Below, in pieces: positions 25,458-34,476 of a stretch of DNA of 64,000 bases. The stretch spans positions 62,001-126,000 of the forward strand of contig NZ_AKJD01000054.1 in assembly GCF_000282515.1 (NCBI RefSeq). Reading direction: 5' to 3'. Numbering within the stretch: position 1 is the first letter of the stretch; each line of letters begins with the position of its first letter. The notes beneath the pieces are model-generated. The model saw nothing but the letters and a program-made list of their open reading frames with translations, searched no databases and was not told where the DNA came from. Source of the stretch: Pseudomonas sp. GM80. Its GTDB lineage: Bacteria; Pseudomonadota; Gammaproteobacteria; Pseudomonadales; Pseudomonadaceae. The translations under genes were made by a program, and so were the position numbers.

Positions 25458-25473
25458 TGCAGTGGGCGTGCCA
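25458..25473 (-). promoter_or_regulatory. sigma-54 promoter of eat
   Basis: On the minus strand the sequence reads TGGCAC-GCCCA-CTGCA, with the invariant GG and GC dinucleotides ten bases apart and only one deviation from the TGGCAC-N5-TTGCA consensus. It lies 45 bp before the eat ATG. Upstream, GACGACAG/TTACGACTT-like direct repeats may bind an enhancer-binding protein. Confidence 0.75.
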
Positions 25474-25582
25474 TTGCGCTGAAACAAGTCGTAATGAGTT
25501 GAAAGCTGTCGTATCGGGGATGCTCAAGTCGCAGCGCCAACGAATCTGTGCGCCATCTAGGTGCGATGCCGATAGGGCCGCC

Positions 25583-25681
25583 GTCATCGCGGGCAAGCCC
25601 GCTCCCACAGTGATCTCGGTCGTTCACAAATATTGCGTACACCCCAGAAACCTGTGAGAGCTGGCTTGCCAGCGATGAGGC
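25583..25681. repeat. REP-type palindrome, family GCGGGCAAGCCCGCTCCCACA
   Basis: Left arm TCATCGCGGGCAAGCCCGCTCCCACAG; right arm CTGTGAGAGCTGGCTTGCCAGCGATGA, partly diverged. Located between the divergent eat and kdp promoters. A better conserved copy is at 38354-38446. Confidence 0.88.
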
Positions 25682-25720
25682 AGGTGCAAACACCGCCGTA
25701 AAGCCCGCATAAACCCACTC

Positions 25721-25737
25721 TTTACGCTTTCTTTATG
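25721..25737 (+). promoter_or_regulatory. possible KdpE-binding / kdp promoter region
   Basis: TTTACG and TTTATG form a direct repeat with an 11-bp period in a T-rich stretch about 100 bp before kdpF. This is similar in character to the T-rich KdpE box of E. coli. No clear -35/-10 pair was placed, so the call is tentative. Confidence 0.4.
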
Positions 25738-25828
25738 CCTAGCCAACCCCCTCGGTCTCGTTCCTTTACAGCCTCCTTTCCGACAATCACTCCACACGCG
25801 GCAATACGCCGTAACACGGAGATCTTCC

Positions 25829-25918
25829 ATGAGCGTTCTGGACGGGGTGTCACTGCTGCTGGCAGTGGGGCTGTTCATTTATCTGTTGGTTGCGCTGTTG
25901 CGCGCGGATCGGAACTAG
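25829..25918 (+). CDS. kdpF: KdpF, small subunit of the potassium-transporting ATPase
   Basis: A 29-residue hydrophobic peptide, MSVLDGVSLLLAVGLFIYLL..., forming one membrane helix and ending in a basic tail (RADRN). KdpF stabilises the KdpFABC complex in the inner membrane. GGAGATCTTCC precedes the ATG and kdpA starts 8 bp after the TAG. Confidence 0.92.
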   Translation: MSVLDGVSLLLAVGLFIYLLVALLRADRN

Positions 25919-25926
25919 GAGCGGCT

Positions 25927-27621
25927 ATGCACAGTTATGACTATTGGCTGATCCTCGCGTTTTTCGCGGTGGTCTTGCTGCCAGCGCCGCTGCTCGGGCG
26001 CTTCTACTACAAAGTGATGGAAGGTCAGCGCACCTGGCTGACGCCGATTCTCGGCCCGGTCGAGCGCGGTTGCTACCGCATCGCCGGGGTCGATCCCGAG
26101 GTTGAACAGAGCTGGCAGAAATACACGCTGGCGCTGCTCGCGTTCAACCTTGCCGGTTTCCTGCTGCTGTTCGCGATCCTGTTATTCCAGGATCACTTGC
26201 CGCTCAATCCGCAGAACCTGCCGGGCCAGGAATGGACGCAGGCGTTCAACACCGCGGTCAGTTTCATGACCAACACCAACTGGCAGTCCTACAGCGGCGA
26301 AGCGACCCTCAGCTACCTGAGCCAGATGGTCGGCCTCACCGTGCAGAACTTCGTCAGCGCCGCCACCGGCCTCGCCGTACTGGTTGCGCTGTGCCGTGGC
26401 ATCGGGCGCAAATCGACGAAAACCCTCGGCAACTTCTGGGTCGACATGACCCGCGCCACCCTCTACGGCTTGCTGCCGCTGTGCCTGTTGCTGGCGCTGT
26501 ATCTGGTCTGGCAGGGCGTGCCGCAAACGTTCGCGCAGTACGTGAATGCCGTGACGATGCAGGGCGTTGATCAAGTCATTCCCCTGGGCCCGGCCGCGAG
26601 TCAGATTGCGATCAAGCAACTGGGCACTAACGGTGGCGGCTTCTTCGGCGTCAATTCAGCGCATCCATTCGAGAACCCGACCGCGTGGAGCAACCTGTTC
26701 GAAGTCACCTCGATCATTCTGATCCCGGTGGCGCTGGTGTTCACCTTCGGCCATTACGTCAAAGACCTGCGTCAGAGCCGCGCGATCATCGCCTGCATGC
26801 TGGCGCTGTTCCTGATCGGCGGCGCGACCTCGCTGTGGGCTGAATACCAACCGAATCCAACCCTGAACAATGCTGCTGTTGAGCAGACCGCTCCGCTGGA
26901 AGGCAAGGAAGTGCGCTTTGGCACCACCGCCACCGTGCTTTGGTCGGTGACCACCACAGCGGCGTCGAACGGTTCGGTCAACGGCATGCACGACAGCCTC
27001 AACCCGCTCAGCGGCATGGTCGCGCTGGTCAACATGATGGTTGGCGAGGTGATCTTCGGCGGCGTCGGTGCCGGGCTTTACGGCATGTTGCTCAACGTGC
27101 TGATCGCGGTGTTCCTCGCCGGTTTGATGATCGGACGTACCCCGGAATACCTCGGCAAGAAACTCCAGGCGCGTGAAGTGCAACTGCTGGTGGTGACATT
27201 GCTGGTGATGCCGGTCGGCGTGCTGGTGCTCGGCGCCATTGCCGCCACTTTGCCGGGCCCGGCGGCGACTATCAGCAACCCCGGCCCGCACGGCTTCAGC
27301 CAGTTGCTTTACGCCTACACCTCGGCAAGTGCCAACAACGGCTCGGCGTTCGGTGGTCTGAGCGCGAATACGCCATTTCACAACTTGATGTTGGGGCTGG
27401 GCATGTTGATCGGTCGCTTCGGTTACATCCTTCCAGTTCTGGCCTTGGCCGGCAGTCTGGCGATGAAGAAAACCGCACCGATCGGCCAGAACAGCTTCCC
27501 GACCCATGGCCCGCTGTTCGTGACCCTGTTAACCGTGACCATTTTGCTGGTGGGCGGCCTGACCTTCCTGCCAACCCTGGCGCTCGGCCCGATTGCCGAA
27601 CACTTGAGCATGGGCTTCTAA
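25927..27621 (+). CDS. kdpA: potassium-transporting ATPase, potassium-binding subunit A
   Basis: Channel-like subunit that binds and selects K+ in the high-affinity KdpFABC pump. At 564 residues it has the normal length and about ten helices. The four selectivity-filter-like repeats of the SKT superfamily can be followed: FMTNTNWQSYSGE, QLGTNGGGFFGVNSAHPFENPT, a third at GSVNGMHDSLNPLSG and SANNGSAFGGLSANTPF. The ATG at 25927 follows the kdpF stop closely (AGGAGCGGCT). An upstream in-frame extension to 25735 is a read-through of kdpF and the promoter, not coding. Overlap-free 8-bp gap to kdpB shows tight operon structure. Confidence 0.97.
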   Translation: MHSYDYWLILAFFAVVLLPAPLLGRFYYKVMEGQRTWLTPILGPVERGCYRIAGVDPEVEQSWQKYTLALLAFNLAGFLLLFAILLFQDHLPLNPQNLPGQEWTQAFNTAVSFMTNTNWQSYSGEATLSYLSQMVGLTVQNFVSAATGLAVLVALCRGIGRKSTKTLGNFWVDMTRATLYGLLPLCLLLALYLVWQGVPQTFAQYVNAVTMQGVDQVIPLGPAASQIAIKQLGTNGGGFFGVNSAHPFENPTAWSNLFEVTSIILIPVALVFTFGHYVKDLRQSRAIIACMLALFLIGGATSLWAEYQPNPTLNNAAVEQTAPLEGKEVRFGTTATVLWSVTTTAASNGSVNGMHDSLNPLSGMVALVNMMVGEVIFGGVGAGLYGMLLNVLIAVFLAGLMIGRTPEYLGKKLQAREVQLLVVTLLVMPVGVLVLGAIAATLPGPAATISNPGPHGFSQLLYAYTSASANNGSAFGGLSANTPFHNLMLGLGMLIGRFGYILPVLALAGSLAMKKTAPIGQNSFPTHGPLFVTLLTVTILLVGGLTFLPTLALGPIAEHLSMGF

Positions 27622-27629
27622 GGAGCTGA

Positions 27630-29690
27630 ATGATGAATATGCCCGCAATCAAACCCGCTGCCGTCAAGGCGCCGGAACAGGCGAAAACCGCGATCTCGGC
27701 CCTGTGGCGGCCGGCGCTGGTGCAAGCTTTCGTCAAGCTCGATCCGCGGCAATTGAAGCGTTCGCCGGTGATGCTGGTGGTCGAACTGACCGCGATTTTC
27801 ACCACCGTGCTGTGCTTCATTCCGGATGCCGACGTGCCGACCTTCGTCGCCGCACAAATCGCTCTGTGGCTATGGTTCACCGTGCTGTTCGCCAACTTCG
27901 CCGAGGCCTTGGCCGAAGGTCGCGGCAAGGCCCGCGCCGACAGCCTCAAGGCTGGCAGCGAAGGCCTCAGCGCTCGACGCAAACAGGCCAATGGCAGCTT
28001 TCAGGTCGTGCCTGCGGCGAGTCTGCGCAAAGGTGATGTGGTGCGCGTCGAAGCCGGGGAAATGATCCCTGGTGACGGCGAAGTCATCGAAGGCATCGCC
28101 GCGGTCAACGAAGCGGCGATCACCGGTGAATCGGCGCCGGTGATTCGCGAGTCCGGCGGCGACCGTTCGGCTGTCACCGGTAACACCCGACTGGTGTCCG
28201 ACTGGTTGTTGGTGAAGATCACCGTCAACCCGGGCGAGTCGACTCTGGATCGCATGATCGCCCTGGTCGAAGGCGCCAAACGCCAGAAAACCCCGAACGA
28301 AGTGGCGCTGGATATTCTGCTGATCGGCCTGACTCTGATCTTCCTGTTGGTGGTCGTGACCCTGCAACCGTTCGCCCATTTTGCCAACGGCAGCCTGCCG
28401 CTGGTGTTTCTGGTAGCGCTGCTGGTCACGCTGATTCCGACCACCATCGGCGGTCTGCTGTCGGCGATCGGTATCGCCGGCATGGACCGTCTGGTGCGCC
28501 TCAACGTGATCGCCAAATCCGGCCGCGCCGTGGAAGCAGCGGGCGACGTGCATGTGCTGCTGCTCGACAAGACCGGCACCATCACTTTCGGCAACCGTCG
28601 GTGCAGCGCGGTGTATGCCGCGCCCGGTGTGAACGGTCGTGAGTTGGCGGAAGGCGCGCTGTTCGCCTCGCTGGCGGATGACACGGCGGAAGGCAAATCC
28701 ATTGTCGAGTACCTGCGCGGTCTGCATCCACAGGCTGAGCCGGCGCTGGAAACCCTGACTGCCGTGCCGTTCAGCGCTGAAACCCGCTTGTCCGGCGTCG
28801 ACTATCAAGGTCGTGTGTATCGCAAAGGCGCGGTGGATTCGCTGCTGAGTTTCCTTGGCCAGAAACGCTCGGATCTGGCTCCGGAGCTGTCGCGGGAAAT
28901 CGACAAAATCGCCCAGAGCGGCGGCACGCCGTTGCTGGTCTGTGCTGACGGCAAACTGCTCGGCGCGATCCACCTCAAGGACGTGGTCAAACCGGGTATC
29001 CGCGAACGTTTTGCCGAACTGCGCAAACTGGGAATTCGTACCGTGATGGTCACCGGCGACAACCCGCTGACGGCTGCCGCAATTGCTGCCGAAGCAGGCG
29101 TTGATGACGTTCTCGCTGAGGCGACTCCAGAGAAAAAACTCGCGCGCATTCGTCATGAGCAAAACGACGGGCGTCTGGTCGCCATGTGCGGTGATGGCGC
29201 CAACGATGCTCCGGCACTGGCCCAGGCTGACGTCGGTATGGCGATGAACGACGGTACACAAGCGGCGCGTGAAGCCGCGAACATGGTCGATCTCGACAGC
29301 GACCCGACCAAGCTGTTGGACGTGGTGCAGATCGGCAAGGAACTGCTGGTGACGCGCGGTGCCTTGACGACGTTTTCGATCGCCAATGACGTTGCCAAAT
29401 ACTTCGCGATCCTGCCGGCGCTGTTTGCCTCGATCTACCCGCAACTCGGGGTGCTGAACATCATGCACCTGAGCAGTCCGCAGAGCGCGATTCTCTCGGC
29501 CATCGTCTTTAACGCGTTGATCATTGTTGTGCTGATTCCGCTGGCCTTGCGCGGTGTACGCGTGCAGGCGGCGAGTGCGGCGGCGTTGTTGCGACGCAAT
29601 CTTTTGATCTACGGGGTGGGCGGGATTCTGGTGCCGTTTGTGGGGATCAAGGCGATCGACATGTTGCTCACGGCGTTGCATTTGGTTTGA
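27630..29690 (+). CDS. kdpB: potassium-transporting P-type ATPase, subunit B
   Basis: Catalytic P-type ATPase subunit (686 residues) that energises K+ transport. TGES actuator motif ([15 protein letters not shown]), phosphorylation site DKTGTITFG with the aspartate near residue 313, the nucleotide-binding KGAVDSL motif, and the hinge [16 protein letters not shown] near residue 520 are all present, with the expected membrane helices and [14 protein letters not shown] in the last membrane block. AAGGAGCTGA precedes the ATG; a second ATG follows directly. After the stop comes a long palindromic repeat (29702-29862) that separates it from kdpC, instead of the few bases seen in many kdp operons. 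Confidence 0.97.
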   Translation: MMNMPAIKPAAVKAPEQAKTAISALWRPALVQAFVKLDPRQLKRSPVMLVVELTAIFTTVLCFIPDADVPTFVAAQIALWLWFTVLFANFAEALAEGRGKARADSLKAGSEGLSARRKQANGSFQVVPAASLRKGDVVRVEAGEMIPGDGEVIEGIAAVNEAAITGESAPVIRESGGDRSAVTGNTRLVSDWLLVKITVNPGESTLDRMIALVEGAKRQKTPNEVALDILLIGLTLIFLLVVVTLQPFAHFANGSLPLVFLVALLVTLIPTTIGGLLSAIGIAGMDRLVRLNVIAKSGRAVEAAGDVHVLLLDKTGTITFGNRRCSAVYAAPGVNGRELAEGALFASLADDTAEGKSIVEYLRGLHPQAEPALETLTAVPFSAETRLSGVDYQGRVYRKGAVDSLLSFLGQKRSDLAPELSREIDKIAQSGGTPLLVCADGKLLGAIHLKDVVKPGIRERFAELRKLGIRTVMVTGDNPLTAAAIAAEAGVDDVLAEATPEKKLARIRHEQNDGRLVAMCGDGANDAPALAQADVGMAMNDGTQAAREAANMVDLDSDPTKLLDVVQIGKELLVTRGALTTFSIANDVAKYFAILPALFASIYPQLGVLNIMHLSSPQSAILSAIVFNALIIVVLIPLALRGVRVQAASAAALLRRNLLIYGVGGILVPFVGIKAIDMLLTALHLV

Positions 29691-29701
29691 TTCTTGAAGA
29701 G

Positions 29702-29862
29702 CCCCTCACCCTAACCCTCTCCCGGAGGGAGGGGGGACTGACCGAGTGGTTTGTGAGAGCTGCACCGACCTGAGCTATCGAGTCGAACTCAGGTCTCCAA
29801 GAGCACGAAGATCGGCTCCCTTTCCCCCTCGTCGCCTTGGGGAGAGGGCTGGGGTGAGGGGG
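29702..29862. repeat. palindromic repeat between kdpB and kdpC
   Basis: Left end CCCCTCACCCTAACCCTCTCCC and right end GGGAGAGGGCTGGGGTGAGGGG are inverted copies about 160 bp apart, with a less symmetrical middle. This end sequence is a widespread intergenic repeat of pseudomonads. It starts 12 bp after the kdpB stop, inside the operon. Confidence 0.85.
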
Positions 29863-29918
29863 AAACGATGCCCCTGACACCCCACAAAATTTTGCCCAAC
29901 GAATTCGAGGATTTTGAA

Positions 29919-30464
29919 ATGTCCACAATGATACGTCCCGCCCTCAGCCTGCTGGTGCTGATGACCCTGGTCACCGGCGTTGGCTATCCACTGGTGGTGA
30001 CCGGTGTCGCGCAAGTCGCGTTCCCCGCTCAAGCCAACGGCAGTCTGGTTCACGATGCCGATGGCAAGGTGCGTGGCTCATCGCTGATCGCCCAGGATTT
30101 TGTCGGCGATGCGTGGTTCCATCCGCGTCCCTCCGCCGGTGCGTTTGCCACTGTTTCCAGCAGCGCGAGCAACCTCGCGCCGAGCAATCCGGCACTCGCC
30201 ACGCGGGTGATCGACGATGCCAATAAATTGCAGGTTCCGGGGCAAGGTCCGGTGCCGCTGGCGCTGCTGACGACTTCGGGCAGCGGCCTCGATCCACACT
30301 TGCCACCGGCGGCAATTGCCTATCAACTGGCGCGTGTCGCGGCGGCGCGTAATCTGCCGGTCTCGACCTTGCAGCAACTGCTCGATGCGCACATCGAACA
30401 GCCGCTGGTGGGGCCGCCGGTGGTCAATGTGCTGGAGCTGAACATGGCACTGGAAAACCTGTAG
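29919..30464 (+). CDS. kdpC: potassium-transporting ATPase, subunit C
   Basis: A 181-residue protein with one N-terminal membrane helix ([24 protein letters not shown]) and a periplasmic domain; part of KdpFABC. The motifs [21 protein letters not shown] and [23 protein letters not shown] are family signatures. The ATG at 29919 follows CGAGGATTTTGAA; the longer frame to 29868 lies in the repeat spacer. A second palindromic element begins 4 bp after the stop. Confidence 0.95.
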   Translation: MSTMIRPALSLLVLMTLVTGVGYPLVVTGVAQVAFPAQANGSLVHDADGKVRGSSLIAQDFVGDAWFHPRPSAGAFATVSSSASNLAPSNPALATRVIDDANKLQVPGQGPVPLALLTTSGSGLDPHLPPAAIAYQLARVAAARNLPVSTLQQLLDAHIEQPLVGPPVVNVLELNMALENL

Positions 30465-30467
30465 AAG

Positions 30468-30580
30468 ATGATCGTTCCCACGCTCTGCGTGGGAATGCAT
30501 CAATGGACGCTCCGCGTCCGCTTTGGTGGGACGCAGAGCGTCCCGGGCTGCATTCCCACGCAGAGCGTGGGAACGATCAT
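30468..30580. repeat. palindromic repeat between kdpC and kdpD
   Basis: ATGATCGTTCCCACGCTCTG at the left matches inverted CAGAGCGTGGGAACGATCAT at the right; inner arms GGACGCTCCGCGTCC and GGGACGCAGAGCGTCCC add further stems. A common Pseudomonas extragenic repeat, starting 4 bp after the kdpC stop and ending 21 bp before kdpD. Confidence 0.9.
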
Positions 30581-30601
30581 CAGGAAGAGAGAGCATCAAG
30601 C

Positions 30602-33253
30602 ATGAGCGACTCCGGCCGCGCCGACGCACTGTTAGCAGACCTGCCCCGCGACGGCCGTGGCCGCCTCAAGGTGTTCCTCGGCGCCGCCCCCGGTGTCGGT
30701 AAAACCTACGCCATGCTCCAGGCCGCCCACACGCAACTGCGCCAGGGCGTGAAAGTCCTCGCCGGGGTCGTCGAAACCCACGGCCGCGCTGAAACCGAAG
30801 CGCTGCTCGGCGGCCTGCCGCAGCAACCGCTGGTGCGCTCGGAATACCGTGGCGTGATGCTCGAAGAAATGGACCTGGACGGCATTCTGGCGGCCCGACC
30901 GAAGCTTGTACTTGTCGATGAACTGGCCCACAGCAACGCCCCCGGCAGTCGTCACGCCAAGCGCTGGCAAGACATTCAGGAACTGCTCGCCGCCGGCATC
31001 GATGTGTTCACCACGGTCAACGTCCAGCACCTCGAAAGTCTCAACGACCAGGTGCGCGGCATCACCGGTGTGCAGGTGCGCGAAACCCTGCCGGACTGGG
31101 TGCTGCAAGAAGCCTACGAACTGCTGCTGATCGACCTGCCGCCGCGCGAATTGCTCGAGCGTTTGCGTGAAGGCAAGGTCTACGTCCCGGAGCAGGCACG
31201 CGCGGCCATCGACGCATTTTTTACCCAGACCAACCTCACGGCATTGCGCGAACTGGCGATGCAAACCGCCGCTGCGCAAGTCGATAACGATCTCGCTCAA
31301 GGCTATCGCCAGCTTGGTCAGGCAGCGCCGGCGGTGCGCGGTCGATTGTTGGTCGGCGTCGATGGCGATGCGCAGGCCGAACGTCTGGTGCGTCACGCCA
31401 GTCGCGTTGCCCAGCGTCGGCATCTGCCGTGGAGCCTGGTGCACGTCGACAACGGCAGCGTGCGCGACGAGCAATCACGCCTGCGCCTGCAAAGCGCGCA
31501 ACAGTTGGCCGAACGCCTCGGCGGTGAAGTGGTGTTATTGCGCGCCGGTGAAGTGGCGAAAACCCTGATTCAGCACGCGACTGAACGCCGTGCGAGTCTG
31601 GTGCTGGTCGGCCAGTCGCGGCCAAGTTTGCGCCGTCGACTGTTCGGCGGTGGCTTGGCCGCGCGTCTGTTGCGTCAGGCCCATGGCCTGGAAATCAACG
31701 TCCTCGACAACGATCATGAACACCCGCAATCGCGTCCGCGAAACCCGCTGACACTGGTGTGGTTCGACTATGCGCTGGCGCTGGTCGCCACGCTGCTGGC
31801 CAGTGCCTTGGCGTGGGCGGTGTCGAGTGTGTTGCCGCTGCCGAACATCTCGCTGGTGTTCCTCGCCGCGGTGTTGCTGGTGGCGGTGCGCAGCAGTCTG
31901 GGCCCGGCCCTGGCGTGTGCGGCGCTGTCGTTTCTGACGTACGATTTTCTGTTCATTCCACCGAATTTTTCCTTCAGCATCCAGCGCGAAGAAGACGTAC
32001 TGACACTGCTGTTTTTCCTCTTGATGGCGGCGCTCACCGGCAACCTCGCGGCGCGGCAGCGTCGGCAATTGCAGGCGTTGCGCGACACCCAGGAAGAAAC
32101 CAGCGAGCTGCTCGATCTGTCGCGCAAACTTACCGCCGCGACCGATCGTCAAGCCGTGGTCAGTGCCGCCGCGCAGCACCTCAACGGCTGGAGCGATTTG
32201 CAACTGTGCCTGCTCAATCGTGACGGACAGGGCGGCTGGAAGGTTGAAACCGGCGGGCCGCTGCAGTTCACCGAGTCTGAGCGTGCCGCCGCTGACTGGG
32301 CCTGGCAACACGATCAACCGGCGGGTATGGGCACCGGCACATTACCGTTTGGGCGTTGGTGGTGGTGGCCGCTTTCCGTCGAGGACGGGCCGCTGGCGCT
32401 GCTCGGTGTCTGCGCTAAAGAGGGCCAGACCTTGAGCGGCCAGCGTCGGCGTTTGCTGACTGCGCTCAGTCAGCCGCTGGCGCAGGCACTGGCCCGCGCG
32501 CAACTGGCGGATGATCTGGAGGCGGCGCGCCTGCATGGCGAAACCGAACAATTGCGCAGTGCGCTGCTGGCATCGGTGTCCCACGACCTGCGCACACCGT
32601 TGACGGCCATGCGCGGCAGTATCGACAGCCTGTTGGCGCTCGGCGAAGCCATCCCGCTGGAAGATCGCCGCGAGCTGCTTGAAGGCACTCGCGATGAAGC
32701 CGAACGCCTCGACCGCTATATCCAGAATCTGCTCGACATGACCCGCCTCGGCCACGGTGCTTTAAAGCTTGCGCGGGACTGGGTGTCGCCGGCCGACATT
32801 GTCGGCAGTTCGCTCAACCGCCTGCGCGCGGTGCTGGCGCCGTTGCAGGTCAGCACCGAGGTGCCGGCCGAGTTGCCGTTACTGTTTGTGCACGCGGCGC
32901 TGATCGAACAGGCGCTGGTCAATGTGATGGAAAACGCTGCACGTTTCTCACCGCCTCACGGTCGTCTGGCGTTGCGCGCCGGGGCCGATGACAGCGAGAT
33001 TTTCTTCTCGGTCAGCGACGAAGGGCCGGGCATTCCCGAAGACGAGCGGGCGAAGATTTTCGACACGTTCTACACCGCCGCGCGCGGTGATCGTGGCGGC
33101 CAGGGCACGGGCCTCGGCCTGGCGATTTGTCAGGGCATGGTCGGCGCGCATGGCGGGCGCATTACTGTTGCTGACGGCATCGAAGGACGCGGTACATGTA
33201 TCACCTTACACCTGCCGCTGCAGGCGCAACCGGGGATGGACAATGAAGCCTGA
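30602..33253 (+). CDS. kdpD: sensor histidine kinase KdpD
   Basis: Membrane sensor of low potassium that controls KdpE phosphorylation. 883 residues: KdpD N-terminal domain with P-loop GAAPGVGKT (27-35) and VDELAHSNAPGSRHAKRWQD, a universal-stress-protein-like domain (about 240-360), four closely spaced helices (about 395-500), a GAF-like region (about 520-640), then HisKA with SVSHDLRTPLTAM (His661) and HATPase with ENAARFSPPHGRL and GTGLGLAIC. The ATG at 30602 is preceded by AGGAAGAGAGAG-type purines. It is separated from kdpC by a repeat, so it may have partial transcriptional independence. Confidence 0.96.
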   Translation: MSDSGRADALLADLPRDGRGRLKVFLGAAPGVGKTYAMLQAAHTQLRQGVKVLAGVVETHGRAETEALLGGLPQQPLVRSEYRGVMLEEMDLDGILAARPKLVLVDELAHSNAPGSRHAKRWQDIQELLAAGIDVFTTVNVQHLESLNDQVRGITGVQVRETLPDWVLQEAYELLLIDLPPRELLERLREGKVYVPEQARAAIDAFFTQTNLTALRELAMQTAAAQVDNDLAQGYRQLGQAAPAVRGRLLVGVDGDAQAERLVRHASRVAQRRHLPWSLVHVDNGSVRDEQSRLRLQSAQQLAERLGGEVVLLRAGEVAKTLIQHATERRASLVLVGQSRPSLRRRLFGGGLAARLLRQAHGLEINVLDNDHEHPQSRPRNPLTLVWFDYALALVATLLASALAWAVSSVLPLPNISLVFLAAVLLVAVRSSLGPALACAALSFLTYDFLFIPPNFSFSIQREEDVLTLLFFLLMAALTGNLAARQRRQLQALRDTQEETSELLDLSRKLTAATDRQAVVSAAAQHLNGWSDLQLCLLNRDGQGGWKVETGGPLQFTESERAAADWAWQHDQPAGMGTGTLPFGRWWWWPLSVEDGPLALLGVCAKEGQTLSGQRRRLLTALSQPLAQALARAQLADDLEAARLHGETEQLRSALLASVSHDLRTPLTAMRGSIDSLLALGEAIPLEDRRELLEGTRDEAERLDRYIQNLLDMTRLGHGALKLARDWVSPADIVGSSLNRLRAVLAPLQVSTEVPAELPLLFVHAALIEQALVNVMENAARFSPPHGRLALRAGADDSEIFFSVSDEGPGIPEDERAKIFDTFYTAARGDRGGQGTGLGLAICQGMVGAHGGRITVADGIEGRGTCITLHLPLQAQPGMDNEA

Positions 33254-33301
33254 TGCCGACTGCGCTACTCTCTTGCCAATCTTTTGTATCGATGTGAATT
33301 C

Positions 33302-33991
33302 ATGAGCCAGACCGCGACCATTCTGGTCATCGACGACGAACCGCAGATTCGTAAATTCCTGCGCATCAGCCTCGCCTCGCAAGGCTACAAAGTGCTGGAG
33401 GCCGGCACCGGTGCCGAGGGCCTGGCGCAGGCAGCGTTGAACAAACCCGACCTGCTGGTGCTCGACCTTGGCCTGCCGGACATGGACGGCCAGCAAGTGC
33501 TGCGCGAGTTTCGTGAATGGGCGACGGCACCAGTACTGGTGTTGTCGGTGCGCGCCAGCGAAGGGCAGAAAGTCGAGGCACTGGATGGCGGCGCCAACGA
33601 CTATGTGACCAAACCATTCGGCATCCAGGAGTTTCTCGCACGGGTCCGCGCGTTGTTGCGTCAGGCACCTGCTGGCGAGGCGCAACAGGCAGCGTTGAAT
33701 TTCGGCCCGTTGACTGTGGACCTGGCCTATCGGCGGGTGTTGCTCGACGGCGTTGAAGTGGCGCTGACCCGCAAGGAATACGCGGTGCTGGCGCAACTGG
33801 CGCGGCATCCGGGACGGGTGATCACTCAGCAGCAATTGCTCAAGGATATCTGGGGGCCGACACACACCGAGGACAGCCATTACCTGCGGATTGTGGTGGG
33901 GCATTTGCGGCAGAAACTGGCGGATGATCCGACGCGGCCACGGTTTATCGTGACCGAGGCGGGAGTGGGGTATCGGTTGTTGGAGGTGTGA
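33302..33991 (+). CDS. kdpE: response regulator KdpE
   Basis: OmpR-type regulator of kdpFABC. 229 residues: receiver domain with the acidic pair in LVIDDEPQIRKFL, phospho-acceptor Asp55 in LLVLDLGLPDMDG, KPFGIQEFL with the conserved Lys, and a winged-helix Trans_reg_C domain (LTRKEYAVLAQLARHPGRVITQQQLL, DSHYLRIVVGHLRQKL). The ATG at 33302 starts at the usual place (MSQTATILVIDDE); the frame runs in from 33284. Gap to kdpD is 48 bp. Confidence 0.96.
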   Translation: MSQTATILVIDDEPQIRKFLRISLASQGYKVLEAGTGAEGLAQAALNKPDLLVLDLGLPDMDGQQVLREFREWATAPVLVLSVRASEGQKVEALDGGANDYVTKPFGIQEFLARVRALLRQAPAGEAQQAALNFGPLTVDLAYRRVLLDGVEVALTRKEYAVLAQLARHPGRVITQQQLLKDIWGPTHTEDSHYLRIVVGHLRQKLADDPTRPRFIVTEAGVGYRLLEV

Positions 33992-34112
33992 GTGAAGGTC
34001 GACGCCAAGGCGCCGCCGTCTGTCGGGACTGTCATTTCTGTCAGGTGCTGCGGCGAAGTGGCTACTGTTAGTTTTCAAGCTCAACTTAGCCCCGAAGTGT
34101 CTGGAGAGCCTG

Positions 34113-34427
34113 ATGTCTACGCACAATGATGGATACCAGCGGATTGATGCCGATACCTACAACAACTGCGCCCGCGAGGCGCAAACCCATGGTGGGTTGC
34201 CCACCCTGAGCGCCGCGCGCGAACTGCAGAAGCAATTCGCAGGTCAATGGAATGTCACCAGCGGTTACATCTGGACGACTGAAAAAGCTTCAAGGGTGCC
34301 CGATGAATCGCCGGCGCTTGGCCACGAGTCGGGGACCAGCTACGTGGTTATCGACATGCAGAATGGTGTTGAGAAGAAGTTTGACGGCAATATGCGGGTT
34401 CAAAGCTACTACAAGTCCGGCAGCTAA
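34113..34427 (+). CDS. hypothetical 104-residue protein
   Basis: Not recognised. Soluble, moderately polar protein with no signal peptide or membrane helix; the centre reads LSAARELQKQFAGQWNVTSGYIW and the end VVIDMQNGVEKKFDGNMRVQSYY, giving an alpha-plus-beta impression. GGAGAGCCTG precedes the ATG, codon use matches neighbours, and the frame is free of overlap, so it is likely real. It stands alone between kdpE and the convergent patatin-like gene. Confidence 0.7.
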   Translation: MSTHNDGYQRIDADTYNNCAREAQTHGGLPTLSAARELQKQFAGQWNVTSGYIWTTEKASRVPDESPALGHESGTSYVVIDMQNGVEKKFDGNMRVQSYYKSGS

Positions 34428-34476
34428 GATTCAAGCATCAAAGCCCTGCACCAATCGCTGGCGCAGGGTTGCAGTA

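Noticed and set aside
26656..27507. 283-residue frame antisense to kdpA
   Set aside because: Falls within the filter repeats of KdpA; His/Gln-rich shadow product.
27870..29681. 603-residue open frame antisense to kdpB
   Set aside because: It is the shadow of a GC-rich coding frame; kdpB has every P-type ATPase motif and the antisense product is a low-complexity His/Arg/Gln-rich sequence.
30468..30580. considered as an insertion sequence or CRISPR-like repeat
   Set aside because: It carries no transposase frame and no spacer array; it is a single palindromic extragenic element.
34441..34470. hairpin between the convergent hypothetical gene and patatin gene
   Set aside because: Eight-bp stem with one G-T pair and no T run on either strand; too weak to call a terminator.
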